A stretch of 64,000 bases of DNA from Ga0077523 sp038324085 (lineage in GTDB: Bacteria > Pseudomonadota > Gammaproteobacteria > Burkholderiales > Ga0077523), in assembly GCA_038324085.1 (NCBI GenBank), contig JBBQHP010000002.1:62001-126000 (forward strand), read 5' to 3'. A program made the position numbers and the translations under genes. Each line of letters opens with the position of its first letter. The first letter of the stretch is position 1. Under the pieces are notes generated by a model, which saw only the letters and a program-made list of their open reading frames with translations, ran no database searches and was not told the DNA's origin. Positions 20,057 through 28,909 of the stretch are shown piece by piece.

Positions 20057-21340
20057 ATGAGTTCAATCGTCGACATCGTCGCGCGGGAAATTCTCGATTC
20101 GCGGGGCAACCCGACCGTGGAAGCAGACGTCCTGCTCGAATCCGGCGTCAGCGGCAGGGCCGCGGTGCCCTCCGGCGCCTCCACCGGCACCCGCGAGGCC
20201 ATCGAGCTTCGTGACGGTGACAAGGCCCGCTACGGCGGCAAGGGGGTGCTGAAAGCCGTCGAGAACATCAACACCGAGATCTGCGAAGCGATCATCGGTC
20301 TCGACGCCTCCGAGCAGTCCTTCATCGACGAGACCCTGATCGGGCTCGACGGCACCGAGAACAAGGCACGCCTCGGCGCGAACGCGATGCTCGCCGTGTC
20401 GCTCGCGGTCGCCAAGGCGGCGGCCGAAGAATCCGGGCTGCCCCTGTATCGCTACCTCGGCGGCTCCGGTCGCATGCAGTTGCCGGTGCCGATGATGAAT
20501 GTGATCAACGGCGGTGCGCACGCCAACAATAGCCTCGACCTGCAGGAATTCATGGTGATTCCGCTGGGACTGCCCACGTTCCGCGAGGCACTGCGCTGCG
20601 GCGCCGAGATCTTCCAGACGCTCAAGAAGCTGATCGACGCGCGCGGCATGCCCACGACCGTCGGCGACGAAGGCGGGTTCGCCCCGAGCCTCAAGCGCAA
20701 CGAAGAGGCGCTGGAGCTGATCATGGAAGCGATCGGGACGGCAGGGTACACGCCCGGCGATCAGGTCGTGATCGGTCTCGACTGCGCCGCGTCCGAGTTC
20801 CATCGCAATGGCCGCTATCACATCGAGGCCGAAGGCCTGCAACTCACCGCCGCGGAGTTCGTCGACTACCTCGCCGCGTGGACGAAGAAATACCCGATCC
20901 TCAGCATCGAGGACGGCATGGCGGAAGACGACTGGGATGGCTGGAAGCTCCTGACCGAACGCCTCGGGCGCAGCATCCAGCTGGTCGGCGACGATGTGTT
21001 CGTCACCAACACCAAGATCCTGAAGGAAGGCATCCGGCGCGGCATTGCCAATTCGATCCTGATCAAGATCAACCAGATCGGCACTCTCACCGAGACCTTC
21101 GCCGCGATCGAGATGGCGAAGCGCGCCGGGTACACCTCCGTCGTGTCGCATCGCTCGGGCGAGACCGAAGACACGGTGATCGCGGACATCGCGGTTGCGA
21201 CCAATGCGCTGCAGATCAAGACCGGGTCCCTGTCGCGCTCGGACCGGTTGGCCAAGTACAACCAGCTGCTGCGCATCGAGGAAGACCTCGGCGACTCGGC
21301 GAGCTACGCGGGGCGAGACGCGTTCTATCATCTGTCCTGA
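20057..21340 (+). CDS. eno: Enolase
   Basis: Interconverts 2-phosphoglycerate and PEP in glycolysis and gluconeogenesis; also a degradosome component in many proteobacteria. It is 427 aa. Motifs include REILDSRGNPTVEADV, the mobile-loop VPSGASTGTREA, VGDEGGFAPSL, SIEDGMAEDDWDGW, ILIKINQIGTLTET and VVSHRSGETEDT. It starts 16 bp after kdsA. Its product PEP is the KdsA substrate. Confidence 0.98.
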   Translation: MSSIVDIVAREILDSRGNPTVEADVLLESGVSGRAAVPSGASTGTREAIELRDGDKARYGGKGVLKAVENINTEICEAIIGLDASEQSFIDETLIGLDGTENKARLGANAMLAVSLAVAKAAAEESGLPLYRYLGGSGRMQLPVPMMNVINGGAHANNSLDLQEFMVIPLGLPTFREALRCGAEIFQTLKKLIDARGMPTTVGDEGGFAPSLKRNEEALELIMEAIGTAGYTPGDQVVIGLDCAASEFHRNGRYHIEAEGLQLTAAEFVDYLAAWTKKYPILSIEDGMAEDDWDGWKLLTERLGRSIQLVGDDVFVTNTKILKEGIRRGIANSILIKINQIGTLTETFAAIEMAKRAGYTSVVSHRSGETEDTVIADIAVATNALQIKTGSLSRSDRLAKYNQLLRIEEDLGDSASYAGRDAFYHLS

Positions 21341-21343
21341 GCG

Positions 21344-21652
21344 ATGCGCGTCCTGACCATCGCGCTGGTCATGCTGGTGGTATTGCTCCAGAACCCGTTG
21401 TGGTTCGGCAAGGGCGGCTGGTTGAAGGTGCACGAGCTGGGCGGCGAGGTGGCCAGCCAGAGGGCGAGGAACGACGCGTTGCGCGTGCGCAACGCCGCTC
21501 TCGATGCCGAGGTCCGCGACCTGAAGCAGGGCTACGACGCGATCGAAGAGCGGGCGCGTTCCGAGCTGGGCATGATCCGCGAAGATGAACTTTTCTTCCA
21601 GGTCCTGAGCGCTGCGCCGGCGGCCAGGCCGGTGCCGGGTGGCTCGCGCTAG
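21344..21652 (+). CDS. ftsB: Cell division protein FtsB
   Basis: Small bitopic divisome protein that pairs with FtsL and FtsQ and helps activate septal peptidoglycan synthesis. It is 102 aa. One N-terminal membrane segment (about 3-17) is followed by the family tag NPLWFGKGGW, a periplasmic coiled coil (about 28-65) and LEERAR-like IEERARSELGMIREDELFF. It lies 3 bp after eno, the usual betaproteobacterial and gammaproteobacterial position. The last 12 residues are Ala/Pro-rich. Confidence 0.93.
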   Translation: MRVLTIALVMLVVLLQNPLWFGKGGWLKVHELGGEVASQRARNDALRVRNAALDAEVRDLKQGYDAIEERARSELGMIREDELFFQVLSAAPAARPVPGGSR

Positions 21653-21767
21653 CGACCTCAGCTACCACGACGAAGTTCGAGCAACCTCGTTTCTGTCGCC
21701 GCCAGCGCTCGCCTGGCCGTCGATCCCCGCCCCTGCGGGGCAGGGCCCCTCGCCGGGTGGCTCGCGC
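21634..21767 (+). repeat. 16-bp direct repeat pair
   Basis: The 16-mer GCCGGGTGGCTCGCGC occurs exactly at 21634-21649 (last codons of ftsB) and again at 21752-21767, 118 bp later, just before the mobA stop. The intervening 100 bp between ftsB and mobA holds no gene. This may be a partial duplication scar; I see no further copies nearby. Confidence 0.5.
21725..21740. terminator. GC hairpin between convergent ftsB and mobA
   Basis: CCCCGC (21725-21730), a 4-nt CCCT loop and GCGGGG (21735-21740) form a perfect 6-bp stem in the gap between two convergent genes. There is no T-tract on either strand, so intrinsic termination would be weak. Confidence 0.3.
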
Positions 21768-21773
21768 CAGGCT

Positions 21774-22406
21774 TCAGGGCCGAGCCGCAATCCGCGCGAG
21801 ATCCGCGGCCGTGTTAATGTTCTCGAACGCCGAAGGATCGTCGTCGAAAGGCACGTGGGTGGCTCGCAGCGATGCATGCCAGGCATCCACCTTGCGACCC
21901 CCGGCCGCGAGGAACGCGTTCAGGCTCGGCAGGAGCGACCTGGCGCACAGGCTGAACACGGGCTGCGTACGCCCCCCCGTGGTTGCAACGGCAATGTCCG
22001 TATCGTTGGCCATATTCGCCTGCAACAGTCTCGCCACCAGATCGCGCGGCAGGAAAGGTACATCGCATGGCGCGGTCACGACCCAGGGACGAATCGATTC
22101 GTCCAACGCGCGCTGCAGGCCGGCCAAAGGCCCGGGGAAGCCTTCGGTTGCGTCGGCGATGACGCGCGGGCCGAAACGGCGATAGGCATCGAGATTCCGG
22201 TTGGCGTTGATCAGGACCTCGTCCACCTGGGGGGCAATCCGCTCGAGCACATGCGCGACCAGGGGGCGCCCGGCCAGCAACTGCAGGCCCTTGTCCTGGC
22301 CTCCGAACCGGGACCCGCGACCACCCGCGAGGATGACCGCCGTGATGCCGTCGGAATGGCGTGAATCCTGGGAATCCTGGCCGGGTGCAGCGCCGGTCAC
22401 CGGCAT
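21774..22406 (-). CDS. mobA: Molybdenum cofactor guanylyltransferase
   Basis: Attaches GMP to molybdopterin to form the MGD cofactor of DMSO-reductase-family enzymes. It is 210 aa. The nucleotidyltransferase motif ILAGGRGSRFGGQDKGLQ lies near the N-terminus. FPGPLAGLQRAL, APCDVPFLP and FENINTAADL near the end follow the family order. ATG 22406 is supported by AGGAGA 4-5 nt upstream (reverse complement at 22411-22416); a TTG at 22424 would add six residues. It stands apart from the other molybdenum genes, about 5 kb from moeA. Confidence 0.93.
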   Translation of the reverse strand: MPVTGAAPGQDSQDSRHSDGITAVILAGGRGSRFGGQDKGLQLLAGRPLVAHVLERIAPQVDEVLINANRNLDAYRRFGPRVIADATEGFPGPLAGLQRALDESIRPWVVTAPCDVPFLPRDLVARLLQANMANDTDIAVATTGGRTQPVFSLCARSLLPSLNAFLAAGGRKVDAWHASLRATHVPFDDDPSAFENINTAADLARIAARP

Positions 22407-22458
22407 TTTTTCTCCTGTTTCCAAGGGTCTGACCGCGCTCCCCCGCGGTGATTCCGTC

Positions 22459-22540
22459 TTGTTGTGCCGCTACCTTACCCGGTATCATCCGGCGCGGCTT
22501 GGAGGCCGACGTACCTCGCAGTGGCGCCCACGACGTGGGC
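22459..22540 (+). promoter_or_regulatory. Candidate promoter and inverted repeat upstream of the MFS gene
   Basis: TTGTTG (22459-22464), an 18-bp spacer and TATCAT (22483-22488) resemble a sigma-70 promoter pointing to the transporter at 22639. Downstream, GCCCAC (22526-22531), GAC and GTGGGC (22535-22540) form a perfect 6-3-6 inverted repeat, a possible operator or 5'-UTR hairpin. The rest of the 232-bp mobA/MFS gap shows nothing else recognisable. Confidence 0.3.
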
Positions 22541-22638
22541 TCGACGCCGACAGGCGGTCGACGATACCGACAGATGATCGGTGGGGCACTGAGTAGTCGT
22601 CGCGATAAAAAACTACACAAGAGGGAGGAGCCCTGCTC

Positions 22639-24276
22639 ATGTCCGGATTACTCGACAAGGAGCGGACGATCGCCCGCCCCGGCTTCAACCGGTGGCTCGT
22701 ACCGCCCGCGGCTTTGTGCATCCACCTGTGCATCGGAATGGCCTACGGCTTTTCCGTGTTCTGGCTCCCGCTCACCAAGGCGCTCGGTGTCACCAAATCG
22801 ATCGAGTGTCCGCCGGACATGGCGTGGTACGCCAAGCTCTTCGTCACGTCCTGCGATTGGGACAAGCCGATACTCGGCTGGATGTACACGCTGTTCTTCG
22901 TGTTCCTCGGTTCCAGTGCAGCCCTGTTCGGTGGCTGGCTCGAGCGCGCCGGGCCGCGCCGCGCGGGCGTGGCCGCCGCGATCTGCTGGTGCGGGGGGTT
23001 CGTGCTCTCGGCGATCGGTATCTGGTCCCACCAACTCTGGCTCATGTGGCTGGGCTCCGGCGTGATCGGCGGGATCGGCCTGGGACTGGGCTACATCTCG
23101 CCCGTGTCGACGCTGATCAAATGGTTTCCTGATCGGCGCGGGATGGCGACCGGCATGGCGATCATGGGTTTCGGCGGCGGCGCGATGATCGGGTCGCCGC
23201 TCGCGGACATGCTGATGCGGCACTTCGCCAGTCCGACATCGGTGGGCGCTGCCCAGGCCTTCCTCACGCTGGGCGTGATCTACTTCGTGTTCATGCTCGT
23301 CGGCGCGTTCGCGTACCGCGTGCCGCCAACCGGCTGGAGCCCGGAGGGATGGACGCCTCCCGCCTCGCAGACGGACAACGCCATGATCACGCAGCGTCAC
23401 GTGCATTTGAACAAGGCGACGCGCACCCCACAATTCTGGCTGCTCTGGAGCCTGCTGACGCTCAATGTGTCCGCGGGCATCGGCGTCATCGGCATGGCCT
23501 CGCCGATGCTGCAGGAGATCTTCGCCGGCAAGCTGATCGGGCTGAACCTGCGGTTCGACCAGCTCGACAAGGGTCAGCTGGCGCAGGTGGCCGCCATCGC
23601 CGCCGGGTTCACCGGCCTGCTGAGCCTGTTCAACATCGGCGGGCGGTTCGTCTGGGCCACGGCGTCGGATTACATCGGCCGCAAGAACACGTACTTCGTG
23701 TTCTTCGTGCTCGGCTTCTTCCTCTATGCGTACGCGCCCACCGCGGGTCATGCCGGCAACGTCGCCGTCTTCGCGGCGATCTTCTGCATCATCCTGACCA
23801 TGTACGGCGGCGGATTCGCGACCATTCCCGCCTATCTCGCCGACATGTTCGGCACCCAGATGGTCGGGGCGATCCACGGGCGGCTGCTCACGGCCTGGTC
23901 GGCTGCGGGGATTCTCGGGCCGGTGCTGATCAACTACATCAACGACGCGCAGATCCGATCGGGTGTGCCGAAGTCGCAGGCGTACGACACTACCATGTAC
24001 CTGCTGGCCGGCCTGCTGGTCGGCGGCTTCCTGTGCAATCTCTTCGTGCGCCCCGTGGCCGAGAAATGGTTCATGACCGACGAGGAACTTGCCAAGGAGC
24101 GCGCCCTGGCGCACGACAAGGCGCTATCGAACGCGAGTAGCGGGACGGGCACGGCCGAGCTGACCGCCCACCCGACCAGCCCGCTGCTGGTGGCCGCGTT
24201 CTGGGCGTTCGTGAGCATTCCCATTGCATGGGGCGTGTGGGTATCGCTGTCGAAAGCCTGGTCGCTGTTCCACTGA
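22639..24276 (+). CDS. OFA-type MFS transporter
   Basis: A 545-aa twelve-helix major facilitator of the oxalate/formate antiporter (OFA) type. Diagnostic are the first helix HLCIGMAYGFSVFWLPLTKA, the block GYISPVSTLIKWFPDRRGMA and IMGFGGGAMIGSPL after it, and the second-half GGRFVWATASDYIGRKNTYF. Compared with small OFA proteins it carries an insertion after helix 1 and a longer C-terminus with an extra hydrophobic segment. A strong Shine-Dalgarno GGAGGAG (22624-22630) precedes ATG 22639. The substrate cannot be read from sequence; monocarboxylates or dicarboxylates are typical. It is followed 25 bp later by a cytochrome P450. Confidence 0.85.
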   Translation: MSGLLDKERTIARPGFNRWLVPPAALCIHLCIGMAYGFSVFWLPLTKALGVTKSIECPPDMAWYAKLFVTSCDWDKPILGWMYTLFFVFLGSSAALFGGWLERAGPRRAGVAAAICWCGGFVLSAIGIWSHQLWLMWLGSGVIGGIGLGLGYISPVSTLIKWFPDRRGMATGMAIMGFGGGAMIGSPLADMLMRHFASPTSVGAAQAFLTLGVIYFVFMLVGAFAYRVPPTGWSPEGWTPPASQTDNAMITQRHVHLNKATRTPQFWLLWSLLTLNVSAGIGVIGMASPMLQEIFAGKLIGLNLRFDQLDKGQLAQVAAIAAGFTGLLSLFNIGGRFVWATASDYIGRKNTYFVFFVLGFFLYAYAPTAGHAGNVAVFAAIFCIILTMYGGGFATIPAYLADMFGTQMVGAIHGRLLTAWSAAGILGPVLINYINDAQIRSGVPKSQAYDTTMYLLAGLLVGGFLCNLFVRPVAEKWFMTDEELAKERALAHDKALSNASSGTGTAELTAHPTSPLLVAAFWAFVSIPIAWGVWVSLSKAWSLFH

Positions 24277-24301
24277 ACTTCCGGACGCGCGCGCGGGTGC
24301 C

Positions 24302-25560
24302 ATGACGCTGCGGTCGATGGCACCGCGCTTCGCCCCGGAAGCGGCGCGCATTGCGGTGGCGGACTTCGACCTTGCGGCGCTGCCACAGGGCTTCTACGAC
24401 AATCCCTATCCCTGGTACCACGCGTTGCGCGAGCACGCGCCCGTCCGGGTCATGCCGGACGGATCGGTGTTCGTCACCCGTTATGACGACCTGATCGCCG
24501 TCTACAAGGACACGCGCGTGTTCAGTTCGGACAAGCGGCGCGAATTCACACCGAAGTACGGGGCAGCGACCCCGTTGTTCGAACATCACACCACCAGCCT
24601 CGTGTTCAATGATCCGCCCTACCACACGCGGGTCCGGCGGCTGATGGCCGGCGCGCTGACGCCACGCCAGGTCGCCGCCATGGAACCGGGCCTCGTCACC
24701 CTGGTCGAGGGACTGCTCGACGAACTGCAGGCGACGCCCGAGCCGGACCTGATCGAACGCTTCGCCGCCGCGATCCCGGTCGAGATCATCGGCAATCTGC
24801 TGGCCGTACCGCACGCCGAGCGCGGGCCGCTGCGCGCATGGTCGCTCGCGATTCTGGGAGCGCTCGAACCCATGGTGACGCCGGCTGCGGAGGCGCGGGG
24901 CAATGCCGCCGTGACCGAGATGTCCGCTTATATCGAGGGCCTGGTGGCGGCGCGACGGCGCCAGCCGGGCGATCCGGACATCGATGTGCTCACGCGGTTG
25001 ATCGCCGGCGAAGAGGGCGGCCAGCGCCTGAGCGCAGCCGAGCTCAACCACAACTGCATCTTCCTGCTCAATGCGGGTCATGAAACCACCACGAACCTCA
25101 TCGGTAACGCGCTGCACGCGCTGCTGCAATGGCCCGGGGAGAAAGCGCGGCTCATCCAGCGCCCGGAGCTGATCCGCGTCGCAGTGGAGGAATTTCTGCG
25201 CTTCGAGAGTTCGAACCAGCTCGGCAACCGGATCAGCACAGCACCATCGAGGATCGGCGGCGTGGAGATCGCGGAGGGAACGCGAGTCACCCTCTGCATC
25301 GGTGCGGCCAATCGCGATCCTGCCCAGTTCGCGGACCCGGATCGTCTCGACCTGTCACGTGCGCCCAATCGGCATCTCGCTTTCGGCTCGGGAGCGCATC
25401 AGTGCGTCGGAATGCAGGTCGCCCGGCTCGAGGGTCGTGTGGCGATCGAGCGCTTCCTCGCGCGGTTTCCGGGTTATGCCGCGGCCGGCGAGGCGGTCCG
25501 GGCTGGCCGCGCCCGTTTTGCGGGCTGTCGCGTTTCCCTGTTCGCCTCCATTCGGGCTAA
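24302..25560 (+). CDS. Cytochrome P450 (apparent frameshift near the 3' end)
   Basis: Heme monooxygenase of the soluble bacterial type. From ATG 24302 it shows FYDNPYPWYHALRE, the I-helix AGHETT (258-263), the K-helix EEFLRFES and the heme loop FGSGAHQCVG with Cys ligand at residue 368. The reading frame does not stop at the expected end: it stays open through the next two genes. Moving to the neighbouring frame after the TTT at 25517-25519 gives CGLSRFPVRLHSG and a TAA at 25558-25560, the usual P450 tail. One missing base there (real or a sequencing error) would restore a protein of about 419 aa. Ferredoxin partners are not encoded nearby. The substrate is unknown. Confidence 0.85.
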
Positions 25561-25598
25561 GCTGCAATCAAAAAACGGATCTCACTGGAGGCGGGGCG

Positions 25599-26753
25599 AT
25601 GCTCGGAGGGGTACGACGGATCTTGCTGGCGGCGAGCGGGCTCGCGCTGGCCTTCGTGTTTTCGGGCGCCTGGGGGCAGCAGCCGATCCGGATCGGCTCG
25701 TTCCTGTCGACGACCGGGCCCGCGGCCTTTCTCGGCGACCCCGAGATCAAGACGCTCAAGCTCTACGTCGAGAAGCTCAACGCACAGGGCGGGGTGCTCG
25801 GGCGCAGACTCGAGCTGGTCGTCTACGACGACGGCGGCGACGCCGGCAAGGCCAACGGATTCGCCAAGCGGCTGATCGAGTCGGACAAGGTGGACCTGAT
25901 CATCGGCGGCACGACCACGGGCGCGACGATGGCGGCGATGCCGGTGATCGAACGCGCGGGCATCCCGTTCATTTCACTGGCTGGCGGCATCGTCGTCATC
26001 GAGCCGGTGCGCAAGTGGGTGTTCAAGACGCCGGGTACGGACCGTCAATGCATCCAGCGCATCTTCGGCGACATGAAGGGCCGCGGGATCGCGAAGGTAG
26101 GCCTGCTCTCCGAAACCTCGGGACTGGGCCAGTCGAGCCGCGCGGAAGCGCTCAAGCTCGCCCCGGGCTATGGCATCAGCCTCGTGGCGGACGAGACGTA
26201 CGCCCAGAAAGATACCGACATGACGCCGCAGCTCACGCGTATCCGCGCGGCCGCCGGCGTGCAGGCCGTGCTCGTCGTCGGCGTAGGTCAGGGCCCTGCC
26301 ATGGCCACGCGCAACTACGACCAGCTCGGGGTCAGGCTGCCGCTCTATCACACGCACGGTGTGGCTGCGCGGGACTTCATCGAGCTCACGGGAAAATCGT
26401 CCGAAGGTGTGCGGCTCGCTTCCCCCGCGCTCATCGTTGCCGACGACCTGTCCGACAACGATGCGCAGAAGCCGGTGCTGCTCGCGTATCGCAAGGCGTT
26501 CCGCGACCGCTATCACGAAGAATCCGCGACGTTCGGCGGCTATGCCCTCGACGCGCTCACCCTCGTGGCGGAGGCCATCAAGCGCGCCGGTGGCACCGAC
26601 CGCGACCAGGTCCGTGCAGCGCTGGAGAGTATCCGCGAGCACGTGGGAACCGCGGGTGTATTCAATCTCTCGCCGACCGACCACATGGGTCTGGACCTCT
26701 CGAGCTTTCGCATGGTCGAGATCCGCGGCGGCGAATTCCATCTCTCGAAATAG
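25599..26753 (+). CDS. ABC transporter substrate-binding protein (branched-chain amino acid type)
   Basis: A 384-aa periplasmic binding protein of the LivJ/HAAT kind (two-lobed, Peripla_BP_6). The signal peptide (about 1-29, ending GAWGQ) is followed by PIRIGSFLSTTGPAAFLGD, ELVVYDDGGDAGKANGFAKR, IIGGTTTGATMAAMPVIERA and GYALDALTLVAEAIKRAGG, all family hallmarks. GGAGG (25587-25591) precedes ATG 25599. No permease or ATPase genes adjoin it, so it is an orphan that may work with a transporter elsewhere or as a sensor. The ligand is not predictable; relatives bind amino acids, amides or aromatic acids. Confidence 0.85.
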   Translation: MLGGVRRILLAASGLALAFVFSGAWGQQPIRIGSFLSTTGPAAFLGDPEIKTLKLYVEKLNAQGGVLGRRLELVVYDDGGDAGKANGFAKRLIESDKVDLIIGGTTTGATMAAMPVIERAGIPFISLAGGIVVIEPVRKWVFKTPGTDRQCIQRIFGDMKGRGIAKVGLLSETSGLGQSSRAEALKLAPGYGISLVADETYAQKDTDMTPQLTRIRAAAGVQAVLVVGVGQGPAMATRNYDQLGVRLPLYHTHGVAARDFIELTGKSSEGVRLASPALIVADDLSDNDAQKPVLLAYRKAFRDRYHEESATFGGYALDALTLVAEAIKRAGGTDRDQVRAALESIREHVGTAGVFNLSPTDHMGLDLSSFRMVEIRGGEFHLSK

Positions 26754-26768
26754 AAAAGGGGCTCCGAC

Positions 26769-27527
26769 ATGATGAGCGAACGCCAGCGCCTGTTCCGCGA
26801 GGACTACCAGGCGCAGATCAGTCCCGCCTACAACGGCCTGGTGCACATCGGCGTGATGTACGCTGCCGGCGTCGCGGCCATTGCCTGGTCCGTGAGCCGC
26901 ATGCAGGACGCGAGCTGGGAATGGCTGCTGGTCATCCCGATCTTCGCCTTCTCGAACTGGTTCGAGTGGTGGTTCCACAAGAACGTGATGCACCGGTTGG
27001 TCGATGTCTGGGCGCTGCGCGCCGTGTACGAACGGCACACCAGGCAGCATCACCAGTATTTCACCGAGAACGTGATGACGGTGGATTCGACCCGGGAATT
27101 CCGGATCATCTTCTTCCCCTGGCGGGCGCTCGCGACCTTCATCGCGATGGGTGCGCCGTTCGCACTGCTGCTGGGATGGGCGATCAATCCGAATGCCGGG
27201 TACGTGCTGATGGTCACGATCGTCGGTCAGTACCTGATCTACGAGACATTCCATTTCTGCTGCCACGTCCACGAGAACTGGTTCGTGCGCAACATCCCGT
27301 TCGTCAACACGATCCGGCGTCATCACACTGCCCATCACAACCAGGGACTCATGATGGAGCGGAACATGAATCTCACGTTCCCCATCGCGGACTGGTACAT
27401 GGGCACGAGCGACCTGGATCGCGGCATGCTCGGCCATGTATTCAACGGCTACAGTGAGAAATACCTGAAACCCGAACTCAAGGCCGCGGCCGAGCGTTTC
27501 CGCCGCCCGGGGACAAGACCCGCCTAG
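26769..27527 (+). CDS. Sterol desaturase / fatty acid hydroxylase family protein
   Basis: A 252-aa membrane-bound di-iron oxygenase (FA_hydroxylase fold). The histidine clusters are in the expected order: HKNVMH, HTRQHH, HFCCHVHENW and RRHHTAHH. Hydrophobic segments lie around residues 25-65 and 115-160. It begins MMSERQRL; ATG 26769 and ATG 26772 are both possible. The gene is 15 bp after the substrate-binding protein and probably cotranscribed with it and the P450. Substrates in this family include sterols, hopanoids, carotenoids and fatty acids; none can be chosen from sequence. Confidence 0.85.
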   Translation: MMSERQRLFREDYQAQISPAYNGLVHIGVMYAAGVAAIAWSVSRMQDASWEWLLVIPIFAFSNWFEWWFHKNVMHRLVDVWALRAVYERHTRQHHQYFTENVMTVDSTREFRIIFFPWRALATFIAMGAPFALLLGWAINPNAGYVLMVTIVGQYLIYETFHFCCHVHENWFVRNIPFVNTIRRHHTAHHNQGLMMERNMNLTFPIADWYMGTSDLDRGMLGHVFNGYSEKYLKPELKAAAERFRRPGTRPA

Positions 27528-27528
27528 C

Positions 27529-27542
27529 GCGCTGCGCAGCGC
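27529..27542. terminator. Palindrome between convergent genes
   Basis: GCGCTGCGCAGCGC is a perfect 14-bp palindrome filling most of the 19-bp gap between the hydroxylase gene and the convergent moeA. It could form a short hairpin in either transcript but lacks a T-tract. Confidence 0.25.
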
Positions 27543-27546
27543 AGAA

Positions 27547-28821
27547 CTACAGGACGCCGTCGAAGGGCTGCACGTCGACGGCCGCGCCGGTGTCGAGACT
27601 CCCCGTGGTGTCCGACAACACGACGAAGCAGTTCGCCCGGCTCATGGAAGAGAGGATGCCGGAGCCCTGGTCGCCGGTGACGCGCACTGTCCAGTGGCCA
27701 TCCGCACCGGGTGACAAAATGCCGCGCTGGAATTCGGTCCGGCCCGGCGCCTTCTTGAGCGGCGCGGTGAGCACGGCCTTGAACGACGGCATCGGCGGCA
27801 CGACGCTCTGACCCATCAGGATCAGCAGCGCCTCGCGGACGAATTGATAGAACGTGACCATCACCGCCACCGGATTGCCCGGCAGTCCGAAGAAATGCGC
27901 CGCGCCAATCCTGCCGAAAGCGAGCGGCCGGCCGGGCTTCATCGCGATCTTCCAGAACAGCACCTGGCCGAGCCGGTCGAGCATCTGCTTGACGTAGTCC
28001 GCGTCACCGACGGACACGCCGCCGCTGGTCATCACCACGTCCGCGGCGGCCGCGGCAGACGCGAACGCGGTCTCCACGGCTTCGGGTGTGTCGCGAATGA
28101 CGCCCATGTCGATGACCTCGCAGCCGAGGCGGGTCAACATGCCGTGGAGCGTGTAGCGGTTCGAATCGAAGATCTGGCCCGGCGCGAGCGTGCCGCCGAT
28201 CGCCACCAGCTCGTCGCCGGTGGAAAAGAACGCCACGCGCAGCCGGCGGTAGATAGACACCTCGCCGATGCCGAGGGAGGCGACGAGGCCGAGTTCCGCC
28301 GGGCGCATGGGTTGTCCGCGCTCGAGCGCGACCTGTCCGACTTTGAGGTCTTCGCCGGCATAGCGCGCGTTCTGCCCCTTCTTCACACCGGCGCCCAAGG
28401 TGACGTTGCCAGCGCCGAGCGTCGCCCGCTCGTGCGGGATCACGGTGTCGCATTCGGGCGGGATGACCGCTCCGGTCATGATGCGCACCGCATCGCCGGG
28501 CACCAGGGAGCCGGCGTAGGGCTTGCCGGCGAACGAAGTGCCCACCACCCGCAGCGTCACGTCCGCATCCGCCTCGAGATCCGCATGGCGCACGGCAAAC
28601 CCGTCCATGGCGGAATTGTCGTGGCCCGGCACGTTGATCGGAGACACGATGTCCTCCGCGAGAATCCGGCCGAGCGCGCTGCGCACTTGCACCCGCTCGA
28701 TCGTCGTGACCGGCGTGAGGAACGCGCGGATGTGTTCGCGTGCCTTGGCCACCGGCATCGAGTTCGGATCGTAGTCGTCGGCGACGGTCACGTCGCGCAG
28801 GGTCCTGGGGGCGTGGTTCAT
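27547..28821 (-). CDS. moeA: Molybdopterin molybdenumtransferase
   Basis: Inserts molybdate into adenylylated molybdopterin to form molybdenum cofactor. It is 424 aa (E. coli 411). Domain order is the N-terminal linker (DDYDPNSMPVAKAREHI), INVPGHDNSAMDGFAV, then VRIMTGAVIPPECDTVIPHE. The MoCF-binding domain follows with VAFFSTGDELV, DSNRYTLHGML, TSGGVSVGDADYVK and FFGLPGNPVAVMVTF. A C-terminal beta domain closes it. It lies 88 bp downstream of moaA on the same strand, so both probably share a transcript. Confidence 0.96.
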   Translation of the reverse strand: MNHAPRTLRDVTVADDYDPNSMPVAKAREHIRAFLTPVTTIERVQVRSALGRILAEDIVSPINVPGHDNSAMDGFAVRHADLEADADVTLRVVGTSFAGKPYAGSLVPGDAVRIMTGAVIPPECDTVIPHERATLGAGNVTLGAGVKKGQNARYAGEDLKVGQVALERGQPMRPAELGLVASLGIGEVSIYRRLRVAFFSTGDELVAIGGTLAPGQIFDSNRYTLHGMLTRLGCEVIDMGVIRDTPEAVETAFASAAAAADVVMTSGGVSVGDADYVKQMLDRLGQVLFWKIAMKPGRPLAFGRIGAAHFFGLPGNPVAVMVTFYQFVREALLILMGQSVVPPMPSFKAVLTAPLKKAPGRTEFQRGILSPGADGHWTVRVTGDQGSGILSSMSRANCFVVLSDTTGSLDTGAAVDVQPFDGVL

Positions 28822-28909
28822 GTTTCGATCCAGTGGTGGGAGAGCCTTCGGCCCGGCGCCCGGGTGAGCCCACCAGCAGGGCGCGGTCCCATGATCTCGG
28901 AGCGCCCGG

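Noticed and set aside
25561..27457. Continuation of the P450 frame through the next two genes as a giant fusion protein
   Set aside because: The sequence after 25560 in this frame is Arg/Gly-rich nonsense, while the overlapping frames encode complete, well-started proteins. A frameshift is the better explanation.
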